Assembly (NCBI GenBank): GCA_035578175.1 | Contig: JAQMRL010000008.1 | Location: 95,613,041-95,677,040, forward strand | Source: Catonia carolina | Taxonomy: Eukaryota > Arthropoda > Insecta > Hemiptera > Achilidae | Reading direction: 5' to 3' | Length of the DNA: 64,000 bases | Shown here: piece after piece, positions 47,801-54,111 of the stretch | Layout: every line of letters begins with the position of its first letter | Numbering within the stretch: the first letter of the stretch is position 1 | Position numbers and translations under genes: made by a program | Notes under the pieces: model-generated | The model's input: only the letters and a program-made list of their open reading frames with translations | The model's database searches: none | What the model was told of the DNA's origin: nothing

Positions 47801-50800
47801 TTAGTACTCTTTTCTATAGACCACTTCTAGCAGATTATTTGGCTAGAAAAACATTAGGCCAGTCTTAATAACACTAAGGCAGCAATCTTAAAAAAGAAAA
47901 AAACATTTTTACCTCGAGAGCACATCCCCACGAATTTCAGCATATATAGTGCTTACCCTATCTTGTAGAGCATAAAAATGTAGTAAATGAGGTGATTTAA
48001 GAAAAAATATAAGAGCTGTTTTTGATAAAATTGCAAAAAAGTGAAAAATCACATGAATAAACTACTACATACTCTCAATAGACTGATTTTGATGAAAATA
48101 TTTGTGTCGGGTTTCCTTGTGGTACCTCATTGAAGTTCAAGGTTTTAACTTTGTACATTATTACTTTCTTGAGATCTTTTGTTCACACTCAAACCAATGT
48201 TTTTTGGCTTCAGGTGAACTGAAAAATTGTACGTACAGTGAAAAATTGTACATACAGTGAAAAATTGACATGAAAACAATACTTTCGTTCCCTATATAGG
48301 TCTATTCTTATAGAGCAAGGGGAAGTAAAAATTAGTAAATTATCTAGAAATAAGAAACAATCCTACACTACAATCCCACATTTAATTTCATAACCATATA
48401 TTTTTACAGTGTTATTGGTTTACCGTTGAATTTGGAATTTGTCGACAAGGAGATGAAATAAAAGCATATGGTGCAGGACTTTTATCATCATTTGGAGAAC
48501 TAGAGTACTGCCTCAGTGACAAACCAGTATTAAAACCATTTGATCCTCCTAAGACTGCTTTACAAAAATATCCGATAACAGAATATCAACCAATTTATTA
48601 TGTTGCTGAAAGTTTTGAGGATGTTAAAGAAAAAATTATGTGAGTACTATTTCACTATTTAATTATATTTTACTATTTCATTACTTAGATATAAATTCAG
48701 AGTATGGAAAGTTATTTATAGATTGTTTTATACGCAATTTCAGAACTACATGGAGGTTTCCTATTTGTAAATAAACTTCCTATGTGAATTTTAAAATTAA
48801 GATAATTTATTGATAGGATGTATGAGGTCTTTCCAATAAATACACGAACTGAGCCCATAAAAACTTTATTTTGCAAAATTTAGTCTACATCAATTTTGTC
48901 CCCTTCAAAGTACTCTCCATTTGTTGCTATGCACTTATTCCATTTTCTTTTTCACTGTTTAAAGCACCCTTGGAAGTCCTCAGCAGTTAGGCTTTTTAGT
49001 GTTCTCGTCGTTTCTTGCTCTATTGTGTCCAAATCTTCCCAGTGATGTCGCCTCATCACATTTTTGCATTTTGGGAACAGGAAAAAGTCGCAGGGGGTGA
49101 TATCTGGCGAAGAAGAAGGATGATCAAGGATGATGATTGAATTTTTTGCCAGAAACTGGCGAACAATCAATGCTGAATGTGCAGGTGCATTGTCATGGTG
49201 AAGGATCCATTCATCACCTTGACAAATGTTCGGTTTAAATAGTGTGCACTGTTGATTTTCCTAGATTCAGTTCATCAGCTATCATTTGGACATTTTTTCG
49301 ATGATCAGACAAGGGACCGCACATGATCAATGTTGTCGTCTAACACAGGTGGTTGAAGGTCGTCCCGGCCTTGCATCATCCTTGGCGTCTTGTCGGCCAT
49401 CTTTAAAACGCTTAATCCATGTGAAAACTGATGTTTTCTTCAGAGCATTATCCCCGTAAACAGCTGTCAATATTTCAGTAATTTCTTTATAACTTTTACT
49501 GCACTTCACCAAAAACTTGATATTGATTCATTGCTCCGTGATTTCGTCAGTTTCCATTTTCGACAAACAGAAAAAACAAGGACAACAGAAACTAACATAA
49601 CTAGCACTATAGGTACAGTTTGACGATCCGCCAAGCACTGACGGCTCATTGGGAATCAGGCAACTAGCACCGCTAGTGGGTGGGACTATAGTCCGCGTCA
49701 TGGGGGCTAGCTTGCACAAGTTCGAGTATTTATTGGACAGACCTCGTATGTTATTCTGTAGTAGGCTACACCAGTGGGATTTCATTAACTGATCATAATT
49801 ACTTACAAGTTTTTTTATGACAAAATTTTTTTTATTTGTTTATATTTTATTGCATCCAGGAGACTCCAAAAGGGAGTATAGAACATTTTAAGATAAAACT
49901 GATAAACAAAAAGTTAATCACAATGATAAATTCATCACTTACCACCAAAAATTTGTTTCTGCTACTGCTTACTTCAGTAGGCTTGTCATGAACCCCTTTG
50001 TATCAAATAGCACACAAAATTAAAAAGTTAAATATAATGATAAATTCATCACTTGCCAATAATTTGTTTCTGCTACTGCTTAACTCAGTAGGCTTGTCGT
50101 GAACCCCTTTGTTTCAAATAGCACACAATATTTTGTTTAATTAGAAGTGAAATACTTTTCAACCAAAAACTATTTAGAAAGGAATTCGTGTACACTGTAA
50201 AATGTTTCATCAATCAAGTATTGTTTTAGCTTTTTTTAAATGGCTTAAATTGTCACAAACTTTTAAACCTTGTGGCAATTTATTGATGTATTTTCTACTT
50301 GCATAAGTTGGTTTTTGTTCAAACAATTTAGTGTTGTGATTAGCAACATAATAATCGATTCTGTTTATAAATATGTATAACAGAGCTATGAGAGCAAGTA
50401 TTGGCAATGTTGCTGGCAAGTCATTGGCTAGCTATGAAGCGGATAGGGGACAATGCGTACGTTCAGAGCTCATCAGCTTTGAAAAATAGTATAATAGTAC
50501 TCCATATGGCAACGTTGAACTCACTGAATTCAACTAACTGACCAACATAATGAGTTATCTTTTATGTACCCTATTAGGTTTCTAGAAGGAAATAAAAGAC
50601 GAGGTAGTAAACAAAAGAAATACAAAGGCTTTCTTTTGAATTTTGGAAGTAATAATAAAAAGGTAGATTGTACAAGAATGAATGAGATAAAAGGGGTTCT
50701 GGGAAATTTTTTAAATAAACATAAAAGGGTACAAATAAATACAAAATTAAAAAAAACCACTAAAACTCGTATAAAACTTAATCACAAAAGAATACAAGAA

Positions 50801-51217
50801 ATGACTACAGCAGCCAATTATCCTGAATGATACATCACTGTATCAATTTGCGGGTAACATGTGATATTACTAGACACATAACAACACACTCTTTTCATAA
50901 AATACAATACTAATTAACAATACTAATACATGAATACTAATACACATACTATTACATAAAATACTAATTATCTCACCTTAACCATTTCTAGACTAATGTT
51001 ATATTTTATTATTTTTGTAAAATCTGTTAATAATTTATTTTTTGTTTTAATTTTTTACAGAAAATATTCTCAAAGCATACCACGTACTTTTGGTGTTACG
51101 TACAAACCTTACACTCAAAGTGTTGAAATTATTGATTCCAAACCACAATTACAAAGTATTATAAGTGGAATTAATTGTCATCTTAATGTCCTCAGTGACG
51201 CAATTAAGAAATTGTAA
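17796..51217 (+). CDS. PAH: Phenylalanine-4-hydroxylase (Henna-type), 8 coding exons
   Basis: The enzyme converts phenylalanine to tyrosine in the cytosol with tetrahydrobiopterin, iron and O2; the Drosophila homologue Henna also hydroxylates tryptophan. Coding exons: 17796-17825, 35028-35156, 35873-36047, 37319-37481, 40164-40360, 44178-44440, 48410-48639, 51061-51217. They join in frame to 447 codons, close to the usual length of about 450. All borders are GT/AG. Residues about 20-105 form the ACT regulatory domain (HIESRSS at 61-67). The catalytic domain holds HELLGH with His281 and His286, and Glu326 in FTVEFG, the iron ligands equivalent to human His285, His290 and Glu330. TPEPD at 274-278 is the conserved substrate-site segment. 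The last 25 residues resemble the tetramerisation helix. The sequence fits PAH better than tyrosine or tryptophan hydroxylase paralogues. No disabling change is visible. Confidence 0.95.
17937..17990 (+). repeat. Direct repeat of about 54 bp, left copy
   Basis: It is nearly identical to 19168-19220 (shared core TTTTTCCGATCTT and GCAGAGAAATATCCTTTCA). The two copies bracket the pogo element at 17994-19160. Confidence 0.85.
17994..19160 (-). mobile_element. pogo/Tigger-type element in PAH intron 1
   Basis: The left end is CAGTCCAACTTCGATATAAC and the right end reads CAGTCGAACTTCGATGTAAC on the other strand. TA flanks both sides (17992-17993, 19161-19162). Minus-strand sequence at 18642-18960 encodes an acidic pogo-transposase C-terminus with NDDDILHGV, an acidic DDEEEEDN run, and [12 protein letters not shown]. 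The DDE domain is missing. The element starts only 168 bp after the PAH exon 1 donor. Confidence 0.8.
19168..19220 (+). repeat. Direct repeat of about 54 bp, right copy
   Basis: Partner of 17937-17990, with a few substitutions. Confidence 0.85.
19221..20025 (+). other. Intron sequence with a short retroposon D tail
   Basis: 19445-19548 matches the last 100 bp of retroposon D (AAACCACCTCACTCG, GGTTCAAACCAGCC, then an (AAC)n tail). Nothing else was recognised. Confidence 0.6.
20026..20190 (-). mobile_element. SINE-C copy
   Basis: Minus-strand tRNA-like head (CGGGTTCGATTCCCGGCTAG) with CGTAGTGGTTAGCGC. The body contains the reversed GACTTAAAATAAACTAA-type end. Confidence 0.8.
20656..20790 (-). 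mobile_element. SINE-C copy, partial head
   Basis: It contains GGGTTCGATTCCCGGCTAGG and the body ACCCACCGTAGTCGCTAATA on the minus strand. The A-box end is lost. Confidence 0.7.
20878..21065 (+). mobile_element. SINE-C copy
   Basis: The head GGCCGCCTCTGTGGCTCAGC carries a B-box-like GTCCCGGGTTGGATT, and the body AACCCACAGTAGTCAATAG leads to AAAGAAACTAAAAAC. It differs from neighbouring copies in the head, so it may be a subfamily. Confidence 0.75.
21303..21478 (+). mobile_element. SINE-C copy, near complete
   Basis: The best example of the family: GGCCGCCTCCATGGCGTAGT, GCGCGCTAGCCTACAAAGCG, GGGTTCGATTTCTGGCTAGG, CCCACCGTAGTCGCTAATGG, then TTTAACTAAACTAAAAA. Confidence 0.85.
21479..22430. 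other. AT-rich intron sequence with a diffuse repeat
   Basis: 22220-22430 resembles 41510-41745 and 36290-36430 (for example TTTCAACTTC--ACGATATTCT and TCACACGACTTTCTC). This is probably a larger interspersed family whose ends were not defined. No gene was seen. Confidence 0.4.
22437..23330 (-). mobile_element. LINE-E 3' fragment split by retroposon D
   Basis: Minus-strand coding remnant of a LINE C-terminus. 23096-23311 gives [16 protein letters not shown] and [10 protein letters not shown], and 22410-22598 gives [16 protein letters not shown]. The same family occurs uninterrupted at 53070-53528. The D element (22604-22990) splits it. Confidence 0.75.
22604..22990 (-). mobile_element. Retroposon D copy 4, full length with 12-bp target duplication
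   Basis: The duplication CCTCCATTATTG lies at 22592-22603 and 22991-23002 and defines a 387-bp element. Read on the minus strand it goes from the 5' region ATAGGTGGAGTGTCAAAT through CACATGGTCAGCCAATTAAA and CAGCCAGACCCTGTGGTGAA to GGCTGATGACCTAAACAA. The length of the duplication and the short A-rich 3' end indicate retroposition. No tRNA-like head was recognised. Confidence 0.85.
23331..23856. other. Interspersed repeat of unknown type
   Basis: 23375-23720 shares blocks with 36470-36900 (ACTGACGCTAAACTA, TTTCCTATAACTTT, AAGGCCGCAATCTTA). It codes for nothing recognisable. Confidence 0.45.
23857..24067 (-). mobile_element. SINE-A copy 3, head missing
   Basis: It matches the SINE-A body from TAATGTGTGTTG to TAACCACAGTCTATTATTCA. 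The tRNA-like part is absent. Confidence 0.75.
24275..24405 (-). mobile_element. SINE-C copy, degraded
   Basis: Reversed SINE-C signature: TATTAGCGACTACTTTGAGG, then TTTCCAGACACTAGCCGG and AATTGAACCCGAGATC. Confidence 0.65.
24610..25027 (+). mobile_element. Retroposon D copy 5 with GAA expansion
   Basis: D-family sequence from TTGCACTCGATCTGC to the AACAACAAC end. A GAA-rich duplication at about 24695-24765 enlarges it, and frameshifts break the conserved open frame. Confidence 0.75.
25576..26304 (+). mobile_element. PIF/Harbinger-type transposon, internally deleted
   Basis: The ends GGGTGCGTTCACGTACAAAG and, on the other strand, GGGTGTGTTCACGCACAAAG form inverted repeats. They are flanked by TTA at 25573-25575 and 26305-26307, the target typical of PIF/Harbinger. 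Plus-strand 25640-25980 encodes a HARBI1-like N-terminus: a [19 protein letters not shown] segment, a MKLNTFNYL segment and, after a frameshift, a YPEECL block. The rest of the nuclease is gone. Confidence 0.82.
26450..26808 (-). mobile_element. SINE-A copy 4
   Basis: It runs from a reversed poly(A) tail at 26450-26458 through CCTAATGTGTGTACGTTGCA to the head end TAGACCAATCCGG. A small internal duplication of the TAGGATTTTA region is present at 26680-26725. Confidence 0.8.
26809..28424. other. AT-rich intron sequence
   Basis: No gene or clear repeat. 27085-27260 is locally less AT-rich, with ACGCGCG motifs, and may be an old transposon. Confidence 0.35.
28425..28565 (+). mobile_element. SINE-B copy, degraded
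   Basis: It has GCTTCTACGCCAAGGTACCC, TTTAGTCAGGTCTG, TTTTTCATCACTCATTTTC and a tail with CATGTAAAACAAAAT. Confidence 0.65.
28664..28818 (+). mobile_element. SINE-A copy 5 with internal deletion
   Basis: Head palindrome remnant CAGTTGTTTAACAGCTG, B-box-like GGTTCAAATCC, then a jump from the CACTAG position to CATCTCATTGGGTTATG. The middle of the SINE is deleted. Confidence 0.75.
28819..29309. other. No feature recognised
   Basis: AT-rich intron sequence. A short inverted motif is at 28833-28852 (CGTCAACTTATAAGTTGACG). Confidence 0.4.
29321..29562 (-). mobile_element. 5'-truncated LINE insertion with 11-bp target duplication
   Basis: It begins with the reversed (GAA)n tail (CTCTTCTTCTTCTTCT) and contains a LINE-F-like 3' end encoding [14 protein letters not shown] sequence on the minus strand. 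CAAGAATTAAT lies at 29310-29320 and 29563-29573. Confidence 0.8.
29574..29939. other. No feature recognised
   Basis: AT-rich intron sequence. Confidence 0.4.
29940..30050 (-). mobile_element. SINE-B head fragment
   Basis: Reversed tRNA-like head with ACCTGACCGGAAATTGAACG and CCACTACACCAACGGGTCGG. The tail part is not preserved. Confidence 0.7.
30051..30879. other. AT-rich intron sequence
   Basis: No coding or repeat signal was recognised. Confidence 0.4.
30880..31590 (-). pseudogene. LINE C-terminal remnant
   Basis: The minus strand gives [20 protein letters not shown], then a [13 protein letters not shown] segment and further LINE-like text. This is the region after the reverse transcriptase, where W/FxGHxxRM motifs occur. 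It has many stops. Confidence 0.5.
31630..31790 (-). mobile_element. SINE-C copy, degraded
   Basis: Reversed SINE-C: AAAGTCATATCAACAGCTCG, TTAGTCACTACGGTGGATTA, CCAGTAATCAAACCTGAGA, TAGGCTAGTGCACTAA. Confidence 0.7.
31988..32148 (+). mobile_element. SINE-B copy
   Basis: Head GCTGGCTCGTTGGTGTTGTG, B-box GGGTTCGATTCCC, body TGACATTTTTCATCACTCG, tail CAGTCAGACGTAAGACC. Confidence 0.85.
32149..33207. other. Very AT-rich intron sequence
   Basis: Nothing recognised except a short local repeat of TTAGCTATACT at 33128-33205. Confidence 0.4.
33208..33337 (+). mobile_element. SINE-B (variant 2), head missing
   Basis: It starts at GAGTTCGAATCCCAATCAGG and ends in an A run after AGTCTGACGTAAACC. It closely resembles 12764-12898. 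Confidence 0.8.
33350..33900 (-). pseudogene. LINE C-terminal remnant
   Basis: Related over most of its length to 46735-47150 (for example TTCTGAATAGTTGATATCA and CAGTCTGTTCCAACTTC). The minus strand reads like a LINE segment with [16 protein letters not shown] text and [10 protein letters not shown]. Stops are frequent. Confidence 0.55.
34085..34242 (-). mobile_element. SINE-B copy with altered tail
   Basis: The minus-strand head is clean: CCCGGGTTCGATTCCCGGTC and TGGTGTAGTGGTCAGCGC. The part that follows does not match the usual SINE-B tail. Confidence 0.75.
34243..35027. other. End of PAH intron 1
   Basis: No repeat was assigned. It ends in a T-rich tract and the acceptor TTTTCAG. Confidence 0.5.
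35028..35156 (+). CDS. PAH: PAH coding exon 2
   Basis: 43 codons, phase 0 at both ends, donor GTAAAT. It begins the ACT regulatory domain ([20 protein letters not shown]). Confidence 0.95.
35481..35760 (-). pseudogene. LINE reverse transcriptase fragment in PAH intron 2
   Basis: The minus strand encodes a jockey-like motif C region: [32 protein letters not shown]. The usual YADD reads YTDD. Only about 80 codons are open. Confidence 0.6.
35873..36047 (+). CDS. PAH: PAH coding exon 3
   Basis: 58 codons plus one base; acceptor TTTAACAG, donor GTACAG. It carries the rest of the ACT domain with HIESRSS and [10 protein letters not shown]. Confidence 0.95.
36122..36290 (+). mobile_element. SINE-B copy in PAH intron 3
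   Basis: Head GGCTCGTTGGCGTAGTGGTT, B-box GGGTTTGATTCCC, tail ACAGTCAGACATAAAAAAAC. Confidence 0.85.
36291..37007. other. Diffuse interspersed repeat in PAH intron 3
   Basis: It shares blocks with 22340-22430 and 23375-23720, and its end (CTTACCCTATCTTG, GAGCATAAAA) recurs at 47940-47975. It does not code for protein; the boundaries were not defined. Confidence 0.5.
37008..37185 (+). mobile_element. SINE-C copy
   Basis: CCACCTCTATGGCCCATTGG, GTTCTATTCCCAGCTAAG, TCACTAATTACAAG, TGAAACTTTAAATAACC. Confidence 0.7.
37319..37481 (+). CDS. PAH: PAH coding exon 4
   Basis: Acceptor TTTGCAG, donor GTAAGT. It codes for the linker and the start of the catalytic domain: [15 protein letters not shown], then a [13 protein letters not shown] segment. 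The last codon is split and completes as His with exon 5. Confidence 0.96.
37536..38101. mobile_element. Possible piggyBac-like MITE containing a SINE-C
   Basis: TTAA stands at 37532-37535 and 38102-38105. The ends CCGTTTCAGTACCAACG and, reversed, CATTTTAGTGCCGAAAC form an imperfect inverted repeat. The SINE-C at 37697-37875 would be a later insertion. Only one copy is present, so this rests on the ends alone. Confidence 0.45.
37697..37875 (+). mobile_element. SINE-C copy
   Basis: CCACCTCTGTGACATAGTGA, GCGCGCTAGCCTGC-like head, GGGTTCGATTCCGGGTTAGG, ending GACTTTAAATAAACTAAAAG. Confidence 0.8.
38106..40163. other. PAH intron 4, AT-rich
   Basis: No repeat family or coding segment was recognised. 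An open frame at 39369-39617 has no recognisable motif and is probably chance. Confidence 0.45.
40164..40360 (+). CDS. PAH: PAH coding exon 5
   Basis: Acceptor TTTTTAG, donor GTAAAC. It encodes [20 protein letters not shown], then the helix with [14 protein letters not shown] and [12 protein letters not shown]. Confidence 0.96.
40555..40955 (+). mobile_element. Retroposon D copy 6, near full length
   Basis: From TTTTGCCCATAATGGACAGG to CTAAACAACAAC. The D open frame begins at 40737 ([20 protein letters not shown]) and continues for 83 codons. TTAC/TTTTAC sequences at both edges fit a short target duplication inside the MITE. Confidence 0.8.
41351..41368. repeat. 18-bp perfect palindrome
   Basis: TGGTAAGTATACTTACCA, inside the piggyBac-like MITE. 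Each strand carries the splice-donor-like GGTAAGTAT. Confidence 0.9.
41561..41587 (+). repeat. (C)13(AC)n microsatellite
   Basis: A run of 13 C followed by seven AC units, in intron 5 of PAH. Confidence 0.9.
41588..42578. other. PAH intron 5 sequence
   Basis: 41640-41745 resembles 48230-48335 (CATGAAAACAATACTTTC, then GGCAAGAGGAAGTAA). No gene was seen. Confidence 0.4.
42579..42712 (+). mobile_element. SINE-C copy with internal deletion
   Basis: Head GACTGCCTCCATGATATAGT and GTGTTCGATTCCTGGCTAGG; it then jumps from AACATGTTAAAA to GTCGATGCAACTTGACTTT. Confidence 0.8.
42904..42988 (+). repeat. Two-copy 43-bp tandem duplication
   Basis: Units start TAGGAGGGTCACTGAAC at 42904 and 42947 and are identical over almost all of their length. 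Confidence 0.9.
42989..43700 (-). pseudogene. LINE-H 3' remnant split by SINE-A
   Basis: 43395-43700 shares text with 50140-50420 (TTTAGTGTTGTGGTTA, AATTTATTGATGTATTTTCT-like). On the minus strand both give the LINE-like [18 protein letters not shown] pattern. A SINE-A body (43171-43386) lies between this part and the 3' end near 42990. Confidence 0.55.
43171..43386 (-). mobile_element. SINE-A copy 6, head missing
   Basis: Body from CCTAATATGTGAATGTTGCA to TAACCACTATCTAGTATTCA. Confidence 0.8.
43701..44177. other. 3' part of PAH intron 5
   Basis: No repeat was assigned. It ends with the acceptor CTGTTTCAG. Confidence 0.5.
44178..44440 (+). CDS. PAH: PAH coding exon 6 (iron site)
   Basis: Two bases plus 87 codons, donor GTAGGT. 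It encodes [38 protein letters not shown] with iron ligands His281 and His286, and a [18 protein letters not shown] segment. Confidence 0.97.
44913..46493 (+). repeat. Tandem array, 17 units of 93 bp, in PAH intron 6
   Basis: Units begin CAATCTCATTTTCAGAATCT and repeat at exactly 93 bp from 44913 to 46493. They are nearly identical. The main variation is ATGCTAC versus ATGTTAC, with T in units 5, 12, 15 and 17. Each unit contains an acceptor-like ATCTCATTTTCAG. Frame 2 is stop-free from 44887 to 46506 but has no ATG. Confidence 0.97.
46735..47150 (-). pseudogene. LINE C-terminal remnant
   Basis: Same family as 33350-33900 (GAATAGTTGATATCATC, TTCTGACCTGTTCCGATTC). It is antisense to PAH and full of stops. 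Confidence 0.5.
47158..47665 (-). mobile_element. SINE-A copy 7, split by SINE-B
   Basis: The SINE-A body lies at 47158-47424 and its head resumes at 47609-47665 (GATTTGAACCACAGAAAC, AACAGCTGACTC). A SINE-B sits between. Confidence 0.8.
47425..47599 (+). mobile_element. SINE-B (variant 2), full length, inside a SINE-A
   Basis: The 9-bp duplication CTTTACTAC lies at 47416-47424 and 47600-47608. Head ACCGGCCGTATTGGCGTAGT with GGGTTCGAATCCC; tail with an A run. Confidence 0.88.
47666..48409. other. 3' part of PAH intron 6
   Basis: 47870-48030 matches the diffuse repeat at 36780-36905. 48220-48262 holds three near-copies of a 19-bp unit (TGAAAAATTGTACGTACAG). The acceptor is TTTTTACAG. Confidence 0.5.
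48410..48639 (+). CDS. PAH: PAH coding exon 7
   Basis: 76 codons plus two bases, donor GTGAGT. It encodes [20 protein letters not shown] with the iron ligand Glu326, [19 protein letters not shown] and [14 protein letters not shown]. Confidence 0.96.
48823..49746 (-). mobile_element. mariner-type transposon, internally deleted (924 bp)
   Basis: The ends TGAGGTCTTTCCAATAAATA and, reversed, CGAGGTCTGTCCAATAAATA are flanked by TA (48821-48822, 49747-49748). The minus strand encodes the transposase N-terminus ([19 protein letters not shown], then [20 protein letters not shown]). It then jumps to the C-terminal catalytic part ([25 protein letters not shown]). The middle, with the first catalytic Asp, is missing, and an early stop follows METDEITEQ. 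It lies in PAH intron 7. Confidence 0.87.
49850..50440 (-). pseudogene. LINE-H 3' remnant in PAH intron 7
   Basis: 50210-50419 on the minus strand reads [20 protein letters not shown], then [16 protein letters not shown], a pattern seen at the C-terminus of arthropod LINE reverse transcriptases. A 114-bp tandem duplication (49922-50030 and 50036-50129) lies toward its 3' end. Confidence 0.6.
50441..51060. other. 3' part of PAH intron 7
   Basis: No repeat was assigned. A basic 88-codon open frame at 50564-50830 has no recognisable family. The acceptor is TTTTTTACAG. Confidence 0.45.
51061..51217 (+). CDS. PAH: PAH coding exon 8 and stop
   Basis: It encodes [20 protein letters not shown], then [17 protein letters not shown] and the helix ending in LSDAIKKL before TAA at 51215-51217. 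This is the C-terminal oligomerisation region. Confidence 0.96.
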
Positions 51218-51321
51218 AAATTTAGTAGAAATTTAAACAAAAATTTTAATATATTGTTACTAAGTATTGATAAGCTATAATGAAAATGTTTATAAAGTAT
51301 TACTAGATTGTGTATTAAAAA

Positions 51322-51523
51322 AATAAAAAAAGATTGGTTGTGTTTTAAGCATAAGTACAAATGAAATGTATAATATAATATTTTTATTTTAATGTTCCTT
51401 TAATTAATTATCTTATAAAGCTTATGTTGATACCTATTGTGGCTTAATATTTTCATATAAAAGTGCTTTTTATTGTAATCCATAATTTAGGTATTATTAT
51501 GTGATATTTTTTTAAGAAATAAA
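51322..51523 (+). terminator. PAH poly(A) signal candidates
   Basis: AATAAA occurs at 51322-51327 and again at 51518-51523, 105 and 301 bp after the stop codon. Either could end the transcript. Confidence 0.55.
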
Positions 51524-51613
51524 TGTATTAAAAAAATACAACAATGTACTCGTATTTTTTCTCTATATTTTTCATTACATCAAACAAAAAAAATACTTTT
51601 TTAGTATACAGTA

Positions 51614-52536
51614 CTAGGTTTTGGCTAAAAGATATCCGGATTAATGTTATAAAATTATTTTATTCTTTCACTACTTTGATATATTATCCCTTTCAATATA
51701 CTCCCCTCCACTATCCCTGCACCGTTCCTTATGGATTTTCCACTGATCGAAGCAGTGTTGAAAGTAATTTTCTGTAAGCATGTTCATTGTCTTCATCGCT
51801 TTCTGTTTCACTGCATCGCCAATTCAAAACTGGTTCCTTTAAGCACAGCTTTCACCTTGGGGAACAAAAGAATCCATATGGAGCAAAGTCTGGTGAGTAG
51901 GGTAGATGCTCCAATGGAGGGATCCTGTGCTTGGACACATACATCTAGTGGTCACATCTAGTGCCATGTGGGATGAGGCATTGTCATGACCTTATTTTTT
52001 GGGACCACTTTTTGCATGTTCAAATGCTCATGTAAAATCTGTCGAATCTGTCTTTATCGATTCCTACAATCTTTGCAACTGTGTGAGTACTTAATCGATG
52101 GTCTTTTCGATCTAAGTGCCAATTTTTTTTATGTTTTCATCCGTTGTCGACATTGAAGATCGTCCTGATCGTGGGTTATCTTCAATCTCTTCTCATACTT
52201 CCTTAAACCATTTAAACCACTCAAAAACCTGAGTACGTGACAAACATTAATCTTGTTTTGACAAAGTATGGGCTTCTGTAGTGGTCTTCCCGAGTTTCAC
52301 CAAGAATTTTAAATTGACATGTTGTTCTTTCAAAACACTTAGCATTTTTCTGAAGGATGGCAAATACACAATCAGACATGCATGGTGACCAAAGCCCAAC
52401 TGATTGACCGACAGATGATTATACGGCTGGAATGAAAGGGGGATGTCACGTGACTCGGCAATGTGATGCTTGGCGTGCACGCACGCATTGATTGTCCGTT
52501 ATACATTCAGTCTGATTGTTTTTTAGCCGCACCTTG
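51614..52536 (-). mobile_element. Second mariner-type transposon, internally deleted (923 bp)
   Basis: Imperfect inverted ends (CTAGGTTTTGGCTAAAA and, reversed, CAAGGTGCGGCTAAAAAA) are flanked by TA at 51612-51613 and 52537-52538. The minus strand encodes LKEQHVNLKFLVKLGKTTTE, then LSRTQVFEWFKWFKE, EEIEDNPRSGRSS and, after a jump, GHDNASSHMA. Stops and the lost middle make it non-functional. Confidence 0.8.
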
Positions 52537-52687
52537 TATACTTATTGTACCACTAACCTGCCTTGCCTTTCCCACCACATCAGTTATAGTTGTTGACTTA
52601 ACACGTCTCCTTAATGCACATGCATGAAAAATAAAACGTAGTAGCATCACTCAATTATGTGTAGATATAGTCATCACTTTGTACATA

Positions 52688-52909
52688 TGAGGTGTTCCGG
52701 ACCAAAAGGGCGAACTCAACAGGAAGACATGAGTCTTGTCACCTCTACGCTACTGTTCCCACCCCACTTCTACCCTTTCCCCTTCCTATCGCTATGCATC
52801 ATACACTCTGCAATTTTTGTTGAGTTCGCCCTTGGATCAAAAAGTTTAATTTGCGTTTTTCTCAAAAGTACCCTTTGTTGAGTTCGCCTTTCTGGTCTGC
52901 AACGCCTCA
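52688..52909. mobile_element. Short MITE, 222 bp
   Basis: The ends TGAGGTGTTCCGGACCAAAA and, reversed, TGAGGCGTTGCAGACCAGAA are flanked by TA at 52686-52687 and 52910-52911. GGCGAACTCAAC occurs near the left end and, reversed, twice in the right half. Confidence 0.8.
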
Positions 52910-53069
52910 TATAGACTAAGCAGAATTTTCTATACAATTTATCCCAAAACAAAAACTATTAACTGATTCATAATTTATTTGAAGCAGTGGTCTTTTCAGA
53001 ATGTGACCATGTGTGTCTTATAATGTATGTGCGTGCACATACCTATGTGTATGTATATATATATTTTTT

Positions 53070-53528
53070 TCATCAGTCTCTTGACTGGTTTGATGCAGTT
53101 TTCCAAACTGTTCTATCTTATGCTAGTCATTTCATATCTATACACTTTCAACACCCTACATTTTTGTAATTTGCATTAAATATTCTAACCTTTGCCTCCC
53201 CCTACAATTTACTCCCTTAATATTCCCCTTCATTATTGGTAGAGCTATACCTGGATGTCTTAAGATATGCCCTACAAACCTAACCCTTCTTCTGGTGAGA
53301 TATTTCCATATACTTCTTCTTTCATCCACTTGTCTAAGAACTTCTGAATTACTTATTTTGTCCACTAACTTAATCTTTAACATTTTCTGACAACACCACA
53401 TATCAAAAGCTTTGTCCTTCACCTTTCTATATCCCCTATCACCCATGTTTCGCTCCTGTATAATGTTACACTCCAAACATAGTGTTTTAAGAATTTTTTT
53501 CCTAATCTGTAAATCAATGTCTGTAGTC
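53070..53528 (-). pseudogene. LINE-E 3' fragment
   Basis: The minus strand at 53156-53476 encodes AFDMWCCQKMLKIKLVDKIS, then EVLRQVDERRSIWKYLTRRR, RVRFVGHILRH and [16 protein letters not shown]. It is the uninterrupted counterpart of 22437-23330. Confidence 0.75.
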
Positions 53529-54111
53529 AGTACACAACAAGATGCCAGACAATGAAATTGTAATGGTGCAGGTACTTATGATTTGGGAATGAATGAGTAA
53601 TCAGGAAGGAAGAAATAAGAGATATTGGATTCATCATAAAATAGGATGCAGGATGGACAAAATACTCCAAGAAAGTTAGTTCTTGAGCTTAGAGAATAGA
53701 AAAGATGAAGAAACATTTTATAGTTTCAGGTGATCAACACCAAACATATTTGACCATCTGCTAGATCACTTCTAGAATAAAAAACGACAAAAAAGATACA
53801 AATCTTAAGAAATCTGCAGTAACTTATTTGTTTTTTAACTGTGGATCAAAATTTCAACTGTGAATAGTGCCTTGTGACATCAACTGAGGTCTGACGGTTG
53901 AAAGGAATAGAGCTTACTATAACACATGAAGTTAGGAAAGTTTAGACATGTATGAAAAATGACAAGTCTGTGTGTGTGTTGCGCCATAAATATTGATGTG
54001 CACAGTAGTCAAAACAGTAATTATATCTGAACCTGTCTTGTTTTGTCTCGACTAAACTGGTGTGCTCCTAGTCTACATATTGCTGCATATATGTACCATG
54101 TTCATTAGCTA
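53529..54111. other. No feature recognised
   Basis: Intergenic sequence with no repeat match in this window. Confidence 0.4.

Noticed and set aside
50564..50830. Basic 88-codon frame in PAH intron 7
   Set aside because: Lysine-rich text of the kind expected from AT-rich, A-biased sequence; no known domain.
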